Origin: Rhodospirillaceae bacterium MC!
Lineage (GTDB): Bacteria; Pseudomonadota; Alphaproteobacteria; MC1
Direction of reading: 5' to 3'
DNA length: 64,000 nucleotides
NCBI GenBank assembly: GCA_002632265.1
Contig: NQOV01000012.1
Coordinates: forward strand, 1-64,000
Of the stretch, positions 17,337 through 26,987 are shown in pieces (positions within the stretch are counted from its first letter, which is position 1; the number at the start of each line of letters is the position of its first letter). The notes under the pieces were generated by a model. The model ran no database searches. It was not told the DNA's origin and worked only from the letters and a program-made list of their open reading frames with translations. The translations under genes were made by a program, and so were the position numbers.

Positions 17337-17786
17337 ATGGCTGATAAACTTCATATTAGTTGGGATGAATTCAATGAACGAACCATCCAACTCGGTAATC
17401 AAATAAAAGCAACAGGCAAAGATTATAAAGGCATTATCACAATTACACGTGGAGGGCTTGTGCCTTCCGCTATTTTGGCTCATGTATTAGGGATTCGCAT
17501 GCTGGATATTGTAGCGACGATTTCCTATAATGGTCAGGATCAAAGCGACGAAGTAAAAATCACAAATCAACCAGAACTTGCCTTAAAAGATAATAAAGGC
17601 GAGGGATGGTTGTTAGTTGATGATCTATCGGATACAGGAAAAACATTCAAAGAGTTGAAAAAATTGTTGCCGAATGCTACAACTACTACAGTGTATGTTA
17701 AACCACAAGGGAAAAATTATGTTTCTCATTTTCTTTTGGAAGTACCCCAAGAAACTTGGATAGTACTACCATGGGAACACGATTAA
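17337..17786 (+). CDS. gpt: Xanthine-guanine phosphoribosyltransferase
   Basis: 149 aa, close to the 152 aa of E. coli Gpt. Key parts: ITITRGGLVPSAILAHVLGIR near the start, the PRPP-binding loop WLLVDDLSDTGKTF (residues about 91-104), and the C-terminal purine-contacting WIVLPWEHD. The enzyme salvages guanine and xanthine to nucleotides using PRPP. Motif order and length distinguish it from Hpt/Xpt families. It appears monocistronic, with a decayed repeat piece before it and a full subfamily-A repeat after it. Confidence 0.92.
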   Translation: MADKLHISWDEFNERTIQLGNQIKATGKDYKGIITITRGGLVPSAILAHVLGIRMLDIVATISYNGQDQSDEVKITNQPELALKDNKGEGWLLVDDLSDTGKTFKELKKLLPNATTTTVYVKPQGKNYVSHFLLEVPQETWIVLPWEHD

Positions 17787-17792
17787 TAAGTA

Positions 17793-17902
17793 AAGTGCTG
17801 TGAAAAAGCACTCATCCAGTGCCTTTAAGGCATACTTATGTATGGGGATATACACCCCCTATGCCTTAAAGACGCTGGCTAAGCACTTTTCCCATTCCTT
17901 AA
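17793..17902 (+). repeat. Palindromic intergenic repeat, subfamily A, copy A2
   Basis: Between gpt and fliR. Left GTGAAAAAGCACTCATCCAG, arm CTTTAAGGCATA, apex GGGG-ATATACA-CCCC, arm TATGCCTTAAAG, right TAAGCACTTTTCCCATTCCTT. The arms differ from copy A1 but pair fully. Confidence 0.85.
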
Positions 17903-17936
17903 GTAACATGAGTCATAAAAAAGGTAAGAGTAAAAA

Positions 17937-18713
17937 ATGAGTCCGCATGCTATTAATTTTCAAGATCTATTATCTTTGAATATATTTCATTTTTTATTGG
18001 TTTTTATTCGTCTAACATCATCTTTTTTGATCTTGCCATTTTTTAGCACTCAACAAATTCCCATGAAAGTAAAAGTATTATTTTCCTTTTTTGTCTGTTT
18101 AATTGTAACCCCTGCGGTATCCGAATATTTACCAAAAGAACCCTCTGGTGTGCCTGTATTGGTTGTTCTTATTTTACGAGAATTTCTCATAGGCTTATTT
18201 TTTGGTACTATCACATTAGTAATGACAAGTATTGCCGATACTACAGGGCAGTTTATTTCACGTAACATCCAATTGGCGAACTCAATGGTGCAAGATTCCA
18301 TTAGTATGCAACAATCATCGATTGTATCAACCATGCTTAATCAGTTGATCTATTTGATTTTTATTGTATCAGGATTGTTCGAAGTCTTCATAAAAGTAAT
18401 GATTGAAAGTTATACAATTTTCCGTATAAACGATGTCCTATTAGTGGGAGATATGGCAAACTATTTAGTGAAAGAAGTGAATATGACATTTATTCTAGGT
18501 GCACAATATTCCATGCCATTTATTATTCTTAGTTTGATAATTCAGATAATATCTGGTATAATAGCGAAATTAACTCCGCCATTACAAATGTTTTTCGTAA
18601 CAATGCCTTTAAATATTGGGATAGGGATATTGTTACTTTACACAACTCTTCCAGTAATGGTCCAGCAAATATTAACGAAATTATCCGAAATGTTTATGGA
18701 GTTTTTACCATAA
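17937..18713 (+). CDS. fliR: Flagellar export gate protein FliR
   Basis: 258 aa with six or more hydrophobic segments. Family landmarks are FVRLTSSFLILPFFSTQQIPMKVKVLFS near the N-terminus, LREFLIGLFFGTITLVMTSIADTTGQFIS and the C-terminal LTPPLQMFFVTMPLNIGIGILLLYTTLP. FliR is part of the FliPQR export gate of the flagellar type III secretion apparatus in the inner membrane. It is followed by flhB after 66 bp, a common pairing. fliP and fliQ are not here. Confidence 0.96.
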   Translation: MSPHAINFQDLLSLNIFHFLLVFIRLTSSFLILPFFSTQQIPMKVKVLFSFFVCLIVTPAVSEYLPKEPSGVPVLVVLILREFLIGLFFGTITLVMTSIADTTGQFISRNIQLANSMVQDSISMQQSSIVSTMLNQLIYLIFIVSGLFEVFIKVMIESYTIFRINDVLLVGDMANYLVKEVNMTFILGAQYSMPFIILSLIIQIISGIIAKLTPPLQMFFVTMPLNIGIGILLLYTTLPVMVQQILTKLSEMFMEFLP

Positions 18714-18779
18714 ACATCATACATAATACATAAAGATATACAAGTATATACGAGCATAAATAACTAAGGAACATATTTC

Positions 18780-19865
18780 ATGGCAGATCCAGAAGACGAG
18801 GGTAAAACCGAAGAACCCACCGATAAAAGATTACAAAAATTAAAAGAAGAAGGCAACACCATACAATCTCAAGAGTTCGGCAGTCTTGGGGGGATGTTAG
18901 CTACATATATAATATTTACCTTTCTAATTCCCTTTTATGTAACAAATATAGGAGAAAAGTTAAAGGGCCTAGCCTTAACATTTAACACCTTTGGGAATAT
19001 CACAACCGAAAGCCTAGTAATGTTATTCCGTATAGTTTTCTTAAATATTTTATCGTGGGTTTTTTTAGTAGGGCTAGTGCCTGTTATATTTAAATTTGCA
19101 ACAGAAATAATTATGCACGGTTGGGTATGGAATCCCAAAAAAGCATGGGATCCCAAATTATCCAACTTAAGTCCGTTAAACGGAGCTAAAAAGCTCAACG
19201 CATTTTCTCCGCCAAACTTGGTAAAAAATGGCATGAGTTTCGTGAAGTTAATAGTACTAAGTCTTGTGCTAGGTTGGTATATATACACAGAAATCCCAAA
19301 GTTCAGTGATGTAATAACCAACGGAATCATTGACTCATTATTATATTTAAACCATTTAGTAAAAGTATCTCTAGTAATTATTTTACTATTTATGCTTATT
19401 CTAGGAGTGAGCGATTGGCGTTATCGTGTTATGAAATACATGAACGATAACAAAATGAGCAAGCACGAAGTAAAAGATGAACACAAAAACACCGAAGGCG
19501 ACCCCCTAGTAAAACGTAAAATCAGATCGATTCGTATGCAACGCCACCAAGAAAGATTAGTCCAATTCTCATCACGTGCCGACGTTCTAATAACCAACCC
19601 CACCCATTTCGCCGTTGGTCTCGAATACAAACCCGATACCATGAACGCCCCCGTTGTTGTTGCCCTAGGTCAAGATCTAGTAGCCCTACGTTTAAAAACT
19701 CTAGCTAAAGAAAATGACATCCTAATAGTAGAAAATCCCCCCCTAGCACGTGCCTTATTTGCCAGCTGTGAACTAGACCAAGAAATCCCCGCCGAACACT
19801 ACCACGCCGTAGCCGAAGTGATTGGATATATTATGAAGATGAAAGGCGTCATCATCGAAAACTAA
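18780..19865 (+). CDS. flhB: Flagellar export switch protein FlhB
   Basis: 361 aa. The N-terminal soluble start (DEGKTEEPTDKRLQKLKEEG) is the FlhB opener, followed by four membrane segments (about 35-215). The cytoplasmic domain carries the self-cleavage motif NPTH (residue about 270) in VLITNPTHFAVGLEY, then ALGQDLVALRLKTLAKEN and ENPPLARALF. FlhB sets export specificity, switching from rod/hook to filament substrates after cleavage. The downstream repeat A3 begins at the stop codon. Confidence 0.97.
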   Translation: MADPEDEGKTEEPTDKRLQKLKEEGNTIQSQEFGSLGGMLATYIIFTFLIPFYVTNIGEKLKGLALTFNTFGNITTESLVMLFRIVFLNILSWVFLVGLVPVIFKFATEIIMHGWVWNPKKAWDPKLSNLSPLNGAKKLNAFSPPNLVKNGMSFVKLIVLSLVLGWYIYTEIPKFSDVITNGIIDSLLYLNHLVKVSLVIILLFMLILGVSDWRYRVMKYMNDNKMSKHEVKDEHKNTEGDPLVKRKIRSIRMQRHQERLVQFSSRADVLITNPTHFAVGLEYKPDTMNAPVVVALGQDLVALRLKTLAKENDILIVENPPLARALFASCELDQEIPAEHYHAVAEVIGYIMKMKGVIIEN

Positions 19866-19972
19866 AAGGATTGGGAAAAAGCACTCATCCAGCGGTTTTA
19901 AGCCATGCTCATGTAGTGGTTATACACCACGCATGGCTTAAAACCACTGACTAAGCACTTTTTCCTAATCCT
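19865..19972 (+). repeat. Palindromic intergenic repeat, subfamily A, copy A3
   Basis: Begins at the flhB stop codon and lies between convergent flhB and the lactonase gene, so it may act as a shared terminator. Ends AAAGGATT / AATCCTTT are perfectly complementary but differ in sequence from copies A1 and A4 (compensatory changes). Apex GTGGT-TATAC-ACCAC, arms TTTTAAGCCATGC / GCATGGCTTAAAA. Confidence 0.88.
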
Positions 19973-19983
19973 TTGGGGATTGG

Positions 19984-20847
19984 TTATTTCATATATATAA
20001 ATCGTTCGCCAGGTACGAAGACGTGATTTTTTTTGTGGGAATAGTTTTGAGATAGGTAATCTAAGTAATAGATTATGTTATCCGAATTGTTGGAGAACAT
20101 ATCGAAATGGCAAGGGATAATTAAATCGCCGTTTACATCGTTAAAGAAATCACAAGCTTCTCTAAAGTTCATATTTGGAGCTATGTCCCTATTAGCTCTA
20201 TAATAATCGCCACCATTAATGGCTAACATCATGATATCAGGCGATAATTTTTTGACTTCTGCTATTAATTCTTTAGTTAAGGATGTATCGCCACTATGAT
20301 ATATTTTGATATCATCGCATGATATAAAATAGCCCACATAACGATCATTTCCTTGTTCATCCTTATCATAATCTGCGTTTTCATGAGCTGACGCTATGGG
20401 CAGGATCTCAAAATTACCTATTTTAATGGTTTTACCTGTTAAAGTAGCATTAACTTGCCCTTTAAGATCAGGATAATCTTCTTTTAAGCTGTTATGATCT
20501 GGAGTAGGGATATAGTAGGGGATTTTATTGTTAACTTTTGTTAATTCTGTTAGTGTTCCAACATCCATATGATCATCATGAAAATGTGTAACAAATACGC
20601 CGTTAATATTTGCCAACTGTTGCGGATCTAAGACAGGGGGATATTCACGCTTGAATTCTGTGGTAGGGTCATTTTTTTCTATGTTATAACTAAGATACGG
20701 ATCAACCGCTATCATATCCCCATAAGCATTTTTAAATATAAAGCCTGTTTGTCCCAAACTCCATATTGCCATAGATCCCTTAGGTACATCCGTATGATTT
20801 AGTTCATTTTCCATTTCTTTTTTATTGCGTAATTCTTTATATAACAT
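19984..20847 (-). CDS. UlaG-like metallo-beta-lactamase-fold lactonase/hydrolase
   Basis: Start set at MLYKELRNK behind AGGAAAG; the ORF-track start adds nine residues without a ribosome site. 287 aa. Metallo-beta-lactamase fold: THFHDDHMD (metal motif near residue 90), ASAHEN, YHSGDTSL (metal Asp), INGGDYYRANRDIAPNMNFREA and IIPCHFDMF. The mid-chain ANRDI-NM-REA-DFF segment is typical of L-ascorbate-6-phosphate lactonase UlaG and relatives. No ascorbate PTS or other ula genes are near, so the substrate is uncertain. It lies 139 bp beyond the ATPase gene on the same strand, too far to claim one operon. Confidence 0.82.
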   Translation of the reverse strand: MLYKELRNKKEMENELNHTDVPKGSMAIWSLGQTGFIFKNAYGDMIAVDPYLSYNIEKNDPTTEFKREYPPVLDPQQLANINGVFVTHFHDDHMDVGTLTELTKVNNKIPYYIPTPDHNSLKEDYPDLKGQVNATLTGKTIKIGNFEILPIASAHENADYDKDEQGNDRYVGYFISCDDIKIYHSGDTSLTKELIAEVKKLSPDIMMLAINGGDYYRANRDIAPNMNFREACDFFNDVNGDLIIPCHFDMFSNNSDNIIYYLDYLSQNYSHKKNHVFVPGERFIYMK

Positions 20848-20986
20848 AATACTTTCTTTCCTATTTTTTATCATAATTAATCGATGAGAATATTTTAATC
20901 CTATGGAAATATTCTCACATTTTTAATTATAACAAATTTTATCACACGAGTCTATAATTATATTTATTATATCGTCTCATATTATT

Positions 20987-23900
20987 TTATTTCTTAAATA
21001 TTATCTGATCGGATGTGAATGGTTGGGCGGGATTAGTGGTGTTTAGGCTGTGGACTATGGCTGTTTTAAGATTGGTGGATATAGAGGTGGTTAAGGGCGT
21101 GTTATCGAAGAGTTTGCAGGATAGTTGGTGGGTTAGATGTGCTAATACTTTAGTGGTATCGTTATCATAGATGCCAAGAGCCTCTTGATAGGTGGGGATT
21201 ATGCTTAACAGATTGTTAAGTTGGCTGTGTTCTTTTTCGCTGATATTGTTGATATCTTTTATCTTGCTAATGATTGCAACCATTTGTTCTTTTATGGGAT
21301 TGTTAAAGGGATCTGACAGGTGGCTAGGCTGATACTTATAGGGTTGATCCTTAAGATTGGTTTTGTGGATTTTACATAAGATTGGTTCTGCCCAACCGTT
21401 TTGGAAGATCATGGCAATACCTTGTTTTAAGGTTGCCAACTGTCCTAACTGTTGTTCTTTTGCTCCTGCGGAAAGGCCGGCGATTTTGCAATCTTCATTA
21501 TCTGGCAGGCGATGAATGATTTTTGTGTTAGTGTTTTTAATGGCAGAACTATCAACTTTTTCAGGCGATTGATCAACAATAATAAAGGCCTCGCCATAGG
21601 TTCGCATTTCGGCGATAGCGTCCGATATTACTTCGATTGATTTATTGGATGTATTCCCCTGTGGACGTTGATGAGTGTTGATGTTTGGTAGCAGATTATG
21701 AGCCTCTTCTAGAACGGTAATATGCTTGAGTTTTGAATTGGATTGTATGATGTCATTTTCCCATTGTTCCATGCGATATTCTTGAAGTTTAATGAATAAA
21801 AATCCTGTAATTAAAGATTTTGTTTTCAAATTACCAACGCTAGATAAATCAATGATACATTTACTATCAAATAAGATATCTTCTGTGATTTCATCTTTTA
21901 CGAAGATATCCTTATGGAATCTTTTTGTTAATTCTTTTACGTTTTCCACAAGAGATCCCCTATAGTTTTCCTTTACTTCATCGCTAAAGCTTGAATTTTT
22001 GATGATCAGATGTAGGCTATTGATGAGATCGTTAAAATCAGGATATTCTTTATCTTCATATATATATTGCGAGCGAGAAATTATCCAGCCTTTACTTTCG
22101 TAGGCATGTTCTAAGGCTGATCTTAATATGGTTGGCATGGTTTTATACATTGCCCAAGCGGAATTAAAGATCTCCACGAGCTTATCCATATGTTCGGTTA
22201 GAGTTATACTTTCAGGAAAGGAAAAGGGATTAATTCTTAAGAGATCTGTTTTTTTATGGTTTGTCCCAAATACATGCACATCCGAACCACCGCCTAAGAT
22301 GTTTTTATATTCGCCCTTTGTTGGTTCGATGATCAAATAAGGGATCGATGAACAGTTATTAAGTATGGTGTTTATGGTGTTAGATTTACCTGATCCTGTT
22401 GATCCTGTAACAAAAACATGGGATGTAAAGAGATTTTTATCTAGTGCTACGGTGTTTTTAAGATCCTTATCCATATGGTGGATTGTGCCAATTTCTACTC
22501 TATTATCTTTGTCTGGCACATTAGGGGGATTGACGCCAAAGGATTCCAAATGAAGTACGGTTAGATTATCGAAAGATTTCTCTGGAAAAGGCAAGCCGTA
22601 AGCAAGTTCATTGCTTGTTATGGGAAGACCGAATTCCATACCGTTGTTGCTTTTGAGATTGTTTAAGGATAACACTGACTTTTTAGCATATTTTAGATTC
22701 TCTTTGGATTTTTCTTGGTCTATACTAAAGCTATAGGGCGGTATATTCTCCATTTCTTCGCCTAAGAGAATCCCTTGAGTGATATCTGTACATAATTTGG
22801 CGTCTTCAATGTTTTCTGTGAAGAAATACGAGGCATATTGCCACATCCCTTTACTTAAACCTTGGTTAAGGCGGTTTATTTCTCTGTCTATGAGTTGTAA
22901 TTCGTTGGTTATGGCTTTGTTTTCTTGGGTGTAGTTTATGGTTTGTCCTTTTGTTAGATTGTTGGATAATGTTTCGGCTATACTGTTGGATACTCCTACC
23001 GTGCTACTTTCTCCGATGATTGATGTTGTTTTCTTAGCGTTTTTCTTATCGCCACTCACTAGAGATCCGAGAGTTGCTCCCAAGCTTGTACCTACAACTC
23101 CGCCCAATGCCAAACCCACAGGCCCAGCAAAACCGCCAGCCATTTCGCCCAATGTTGCCCCTACTGTTGGTAATAATGTTTGAAAGAGTGCTTTAGTTCC
23201 TGCTTGTGCTTGTTTGATTTCGTCATCTTCGCCTTTGGTTTTTTCATTGCTTGTGCTATCGGTACTTGTGTTGCTGTTGGTATCTGTGGTTGTTTTTTCG
23301 TCGCCTGTGCTTGATGATTGGTTAAGCGAACCGCTGATATTTGCTAGGCTACTACGTTCGGTATATGCTTGTTCAAAAAAGGATTTACTTTCTGCTAATC
23401 TGTTTTTATTTATGGGTTCAGCTAGTAAAAGCATGGTGAAATTATCTAGATTAATTGAATGGGCGATTTTTTCCAAGCCTTGTATGTAATTCTTTTGCTT
23501 ATTTTTTGCAGAAGGTAAAAGCTGTAATCCCGAAAATGCTTGAAAATCCTGTTCTATTTCAACCATTAATCCCGTTTTTTGCGAAGATTCGTTGCCGTTT
23601 TTAAGCCTTGTGGTTTCAATTCCGCAGAAGATCCCCCCAAGTAAGCCCTCCACGAGCTTTTCCGCTTTGGCTGAATGTTCGGAATTGTTCTTTTTTACCA
23701 ATAAATAGAAATTGGTTTTGCCGTTCGTACGCTTTAACATGATAGCAGTTGTTAAATCGTATTGATAGAATGATGTATACATCATTTTGAGCTTTTCTTG
23801 AGTATCTTCGGATTTATCATATACGAGCTTGGTTATATTAAACATTTCTATGTTGTTAGTAACGATGTTTTCAAGACTTTTTTCATCATAGGGCATGACG

Positions 23901-24046
23901 TTTAATTCTAAGTCTTCATATGCTAAAGATTTATTAAATAAGTTATTTTCAAATACTTCTTTGAGTTGTGATTCTTCTAATTCCTTTAACTTAGTTAGTG
24001 TTTGAGAATTGATGTGCTGTAGTTCTTGATGTTCGTTTTTAGTCAT
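20987..24046 (-). CDS. HerA/DUF87-type P-loop ATPase, last gene of dynamin operon
   Basis: 1019 aa. Residues about 1-280 are unfamiliar. A glycine-rich hydrophobic stretch at about 282-335 (GATLGEMAGGFAGPVGLALGG) could insert in or lie on a membrane. The second half is a HerA/VirB4-like ATPase: Walker A VFVTGSTGSGKSNT (about 545), LLIEPTKGEYKN-like segment, Walker B ITVLEEAHNLLP (about 777), sensor-like FIIVDQSPEKVDSSAIKNTNTKIIHRL and an arginine-bearing end. DUF87 ATPases form hexamers that translocate DNA in HerA-NurA and in several phage-defence systems, or move protein/DNA in secretion. No nuclease gene is adjacent. Start ATG has AGGATC ahead; 26 bp separate it from the gene upstream. Confidence 0.8.
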   Translation of the reverse strand: MTKNEHQELQHINSQTLTKLKELEESQLKEVFENNLFNKSLAYEDLELNVMPYDEKSLENIVTNNIEMFNITKLVYDKSEDTQEKLKMMYTSFYQYDLTTAIMLKRTNGKTNFYLLVKKNNSEHSAKAEKLVEGLLGGIFCGIETTRLKNGNESSQKTGLMVEIEQDFQAFSGLQLLPSAKNKQKNYIQGLEKIAHSINLDNFTMLLLAEPINKNRLAESKSFFEQAYTERSSLANISGSLNQSSSTGDEKTTTDTNSNTSTDSTSNEKTKGEDDEIKQAQAGTKALFQTLLPTVGATLGEMAGGFAGPVGLALGGVVGTSLGATLGSLVSGDKKNAKKTTSIIGESSTVGVSNSIAETLSNNLTKGQTINYTQENKAITNELQLIDREINRLNQGLSKGMWQYASYFFTENIEDAKLCTDITQGILLGEEMENIPPYSFSIDQEKSKENLKYAKKSVLSLNNLKSNNGMEFGLPITSNELAYGLPFPEKSFDNLTVLHLESFGVNPPNVPDKDNRVEIGTIHHMDKDLKNTVALDKNLFTSHVFVTGSTGSGKSNTINTILNNCSSIPYLIIEPTKGEYKNILGGGSDVHVFGTNHKKTDLLRINPFSFPESITLTEHMDKLVEIFNSAWAMYKTMPTILRSALEHAYESKGWIISRSQYIYEDKEYPDFNDLINSLHLIIKNSSFSDEVKENYRGSLVENVKELTKRFHKDIFVKDEITEDILFDSKCIIDLSSVGNLKTKSLITGFLFIKLQEYRMEQWENDIIQSNSKLKHITVLEEAHNLLPNINTHQRPQGNTSNKSIEVISDAIAEMRTYGEAFIIVDQSPEKVDSSAIKNTNTKIIHRLPDNEDCKIAGLSAGAKEQQLGQLATLKQGIAMIFQNGWAEPILCKIHKTNLKDQPYKYQPSHLSDPFNNPIKEQMVAIISKIKDINNISEKEHSQLNNLLSIIPTYQEALGIYDNDTTKVLAHLTHQLSCKLFDNTPLTTSISTNLKTAIVHSLNTTNPAQPFTSDQIIFKK

Positions 24047-24072
24047 GATTTTGATCCTGTAAATAGAGTTGG

Positions 24073-24501
24073 TTAATCTTGTGATTTTTCTTGAGTTTGT
24101 GTTGTTTTTCCTGTTGTGCCACTATCTGATAAGCTTAAGTAAATGACGCTAATAAAGACAATAAGAATTATCAAACCTGCAATAGCCATATATTTTTTTG
24201 AGAGTTTTTTCTTGGGGATTGCATTGGCGGCCACTTGAGTATCAGGCAGAAGAGCCAACAATTGGTTAATCTTTTTTTGGGAAAAATTCACTTTAATACT
24301 AGCAAAGAGATCTTTTTTATTGTTGCTGATTGTTAAGCCGTCATCCACATCAAAGAAATTATTGCCGAATGTGTTCAAACATTTACGCAAATTTTTATTA
24401 AATTCTGCTTTAGTACTTATTTCTTGCCTGATACTTGCAATAATAATACTTCGGCAATTGTTAATGTTTTTATTATTAAGTGCATTTTTAAGCTGATCCA
24501 T
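24073..24501 (-). CDS. Small tail-anchored protein of the dynamin operon
   Basis: 142 aa, no family recognised. Residues 1-95 are soluble and helical-looking (DQLKNALNNKNINNCRSIIIASIRQ...), with two cysteines. A single hydrophobic segment (MAIAGLIILIVFISVIYLSL, about 107-126) near the C-terminus is preceded by a lysine cluster (PKKKLSKK) and followed by a short polar tail. By the positive-inside rule the large part would be cytoplasmic, a tail anchor. It sits between the dynamin-like gene (15 bp) and the ATPase gene (26 bp) with an own RBS (AAAGGAAAT), so it probably links the two to the inner membrane. That role is inference. Confidence 0.7.
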   Translation of the reverse strand: MDQLKNALNNKNINNCRSIIIASIRQEISTKAEFNKNLRKCLNTFGNNFFDVDDGLTISNNKKDLFASIKVNFSQKKINQLLALLPDTQVAANAIPKKKLSKKYMAIAGLIILIVFISVIYLSLSDSGTTGKTTQTQEKSQD

Positions 24502-24516
24502 TTGTGCTATTTCCTT

Positions 24517-26928
24517 TTATGATTTTTCGTTATCGTCTAAATCTTTATCGATAAAAATATAATCTAGGGCTTGCTTGAAGGTATCTAGTTTGTCTTTATG
24601 TTTGATAAGTTCTTGATCTTTTTTTGAGATATTGATGTAATCGCTAATTTTATCGATAATATCATCAATGCTTTTATTTAGATTTTGCTTAAAGTCTTTG
24701 AAATTCTCTTCGGCTATTATCTGAATATTCTTTGCATATTGATCGCATTCACTTTCAAGATTAATAAGGATATTTTGTATTTCTTGTTCGATGTCAGTTT
24801 TCTCATAATATTCGGGCTTTTTCGGACTCCATAAGAACGCAGGCATATATTTATTCCAAACAAAATCTCGACATTCGTACCATATGTTAGATTTTGTTTT
24901 AAGTTCCACATTACGAACCTGAATAGCCTCTTTATTTACTGCGACATTGGAGAAATCGTTGGATATCTTTAAGCTTTCCTTAATTCCATATTCTTGCAAT
25001 TCTTCATCGCTAAAAAGACCAATGATAACATTTTCCGATTTTTTAATGAGATCTTCCCTTAATTCGATGTTTTTCTCTTCCACATCGGCTTCAAAGGCAC
25101 TTGTTACATTCGGAATATGATTGATGAATTTTTGTATTTCCTCTTGGATTTTCTGATTAAATGGTTCAAAATCCGCAGGCTTGATCGAGCTTTTTAAGTG
25201 AGAGAAATCTTCATTTATCAATTTTGTGAATTTATCTAACTCTTCATTTAAGTTGGCAGATATATTATTAAAGATCGGATTGATTTCTTCATTGAAATTA
25301 AGACTGTTAGATTTTCTCTTAACATCTTCAATTACTATGGAATTTTGGAGTTTTTCTAGTAATCTTTGAGTTTTAGCTTTAAATTCGGCGTATTTGTTTT
25401 CATCAAGTTCATTATCGCTATTTAGTAGGGATTCGACGTTTTTTGCTTTGGTAAAGGCGAAATCTAACTTGTGAGAAATTTCCGACAATATGGCGTTTAA
25501 TTTAATGGGTAGGGTATATTTAGAAACGTAGTTTTTAATATAATATTCCACCGCTGGCACGCCTGAATAGTATTCCACTTGTTCGGTTAGGCTTTTGCCT
25601 TGGAATTGGTTTTTGAGTTCCTTTTTATCGTGATTGCTTAAGGTAGAAAGATTTGAAAGGTTAAATAATTCATTATCGGTAATATAGCTTTTTAGTTTAT
25701 CTAAGGTATCTTTGGATTTTCTTCCCAGTTCGGATTCTCGGTTGGCAAGTAATGAATGCTCGGCACTAATGGGGAATATTTTCGGATTTCTGATATCGTA
25801 AGAATGTTCCGAAAGCTTGTTTGACCATTTTTTGATGTGATCTTCTAAAGCCTCTTGGATCTCATCAAGATTTTTATCTTCTAGGGTTTCGGCGTCGGCT
25901 TTATTTAGGATGAAAATAAATCTATCGGAAATGGTGGAATTCTTGGCATTATTTAGAACTTTACTCACTTCTTTTAGAATGATCTCGGCGTCTTCTGTAA
26001 CATCGCCATTGGTAATGTTGGCGATGAATAAAACTATAGGCTTTGTCTTTAATTTTGAATTTTGACTATTGCCATGGATATAATCAAAGGTTATTTTGCA
26101 ATGTTCTTTGTTGCTTGCGTTATTCGTGCCTGGAGTATCAATGAAAACAAAACTATTATTATGTTCATTATCATCAACCAACTTGGAAAGTTTGTGCTTA
26201 ATTGTGATTTGTTGAAGTGGCTGATTGCTTTCATTTGTCTTTTCGTTATTTTCGTTATTGTCGTTATTTTCGGAGCTTTTCTCGAAGAATTCCGCTTGAA
26301 TGTTGCCTTTATGGAGATTTTTGATGTCTTTATAGTTGAATTTATTCCATGTTTGTTGATCATCAATGGAATATTCCGTCTCGTCGATATCCGCATGGAC
26401 GATTTTTGTAATGATAGACGTACAAGCCTCATTGCCTGACGCAAGAATCTCACTGCCGATCATACTATTTATAAGCGTAGATTTGCCCGCACTCATGGGA
26501 GCAGTAACGATAATTTCTGTCGGTTCGTTGATATAATCTTGAACAGCGTTCATCTGCAGATCAAAGTTATCTTTTAAGTAAGAGGCGTTAATACTATTTA
26601 GTAAGTTTTCTATTTTGCTTTTTATGGTGTGCAATTCTAGCCCCTGATCGATCTCATATTTAGGTTGATTGGTGGTATCTTTAAATTTATTGTGATGATC
26701 TTTTATATATTGTTGGAAAATATCGCAATCTTCTTGCCTAGCCTTTAGGGTAAATGTGATTTTATCCACATTAATTTCCTGTATGATATCGGCTAATTTC
26801 GGCAACCATTCCCAAATAAAATTCGCATTGTTTTCTATTTTTGTAATAGTTAAGGTTTTATTTAAGCTTGGTGGCAATATAAACTCTGTTTTTTTTAGAT
26901 ATGTATTGTGTTTTATGACAATTTCCAT
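24517..26928 (-). CDS. Dynamin-like large GTPase, first gene of three-gene operon
   Basis: Start chosen at ATG 26928 (MEIVIKH), 11 bp from GGAG; the TTG of the ORF track is too close to it. 803 aa. GTPase motifs: G1 APMSAGKSTLIN (about 144), G2 threonine in ACTSIITKI, G3 FIDTPGTN (about 266), G4 NKAD (about 344). A long helical remainder up to residue 800 fits the stalk of bacterial dynamin-like proteins. N-terminal 100 residues are separate and beta/alpha in look. No clear membrane segment is seen, so membrane contact may come from the small partner. Bacterial dynamins act in membrane fusion, vesicle release or phage tolerance. The operon with a HerA-like ATPase is not one I recognise. Confidence 0.82.
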   Translation of the reverse strand: MEIVIKHNTYLKKTEFILPPSLNKTLTITKIENNANFIWEWLPKLADIIQEINVDKITFTLKARQEDCDIFQQYIKDHHNKFKDTTNQPKYEIDQGLELHTIKSKIENLLNSINASYLKDNFDLQMNAVQDYINEPTEIIVTAPMSAGKSTLINSMIGSEILASGNEACTSIITKIVHADIDETEYSIDDQQTWNKFNYKDIKNLHKGNIQAEFFEKSSENNDNNENNEKTNESNQPLQQITIKHKLSKLVDDNEHNNSFVFIDTPGTNNASNKEHCKITFDYIHGNSQNSKLKTKPIVLFIANITNGDVTEDAEIILKEVSKVLNNAKNSTISDRFIFILNKADAETLEDKNLDEIQEALEDHIKKWSNKLSEHSYDIRNPKIFPISAEHSLLANRESELGRKSKDTLDKLKSYITDNELFNLSNLSTLSNHDKKELKNQFQGKSLTEQVEYYSGVPAVEYYIKNYVSKYTLPIKLNAILSEISHKLDFAFTKAKNVESLLNSDNELDENKYAEFKAKTQRLLEKLQNSIVIEDVKRKSNSLNFNEEINPIFNNISANLNEELDKFTKLINEDFSHLKSSIKPADFEPFNQKIQEEIQKFINHIPNVTSAFEADVEEKNIELREDLIKKSENVIIGLFSDEELQEYGIKESLKISNDFSNVAVNKEAIQVRNVELKTKSNIWYECRDFVWNKYMPAFLWSPKKPEYYEKTDIEQEIQNILINLESECDQYAKNIQIIAEENFKDFKQNLNKSIDDIIDKISDYINISKKDQELIKHKDKLDTFKQALDYIFIDKDLDDNEKS

Positions 26929-26987
26929 TTTATACAAGTCTCCGAGAAATTTTTTAGTAATAAGATTATATAAAAAAATACTGTTTC

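Noticed and set aside
22938-23489. Plus-strand hydrophobic ORFs opposite the HerA-like gene
   Set aside because: Antisense of its Gly-rich and Ser/Thr-rich stretches; no ribosome sites and a stronger coding pattern on the minus strand.
20987-24046. Conjugation or type IV secretion ATPase (VirB4/TraG)
   Set aside because: No other transfer genes (pilus, relaxase, coupling protein) are nearby, and the neighbours are a GTPase and a tail-anchored protein; a HerA/DUF87-type motor fits better.
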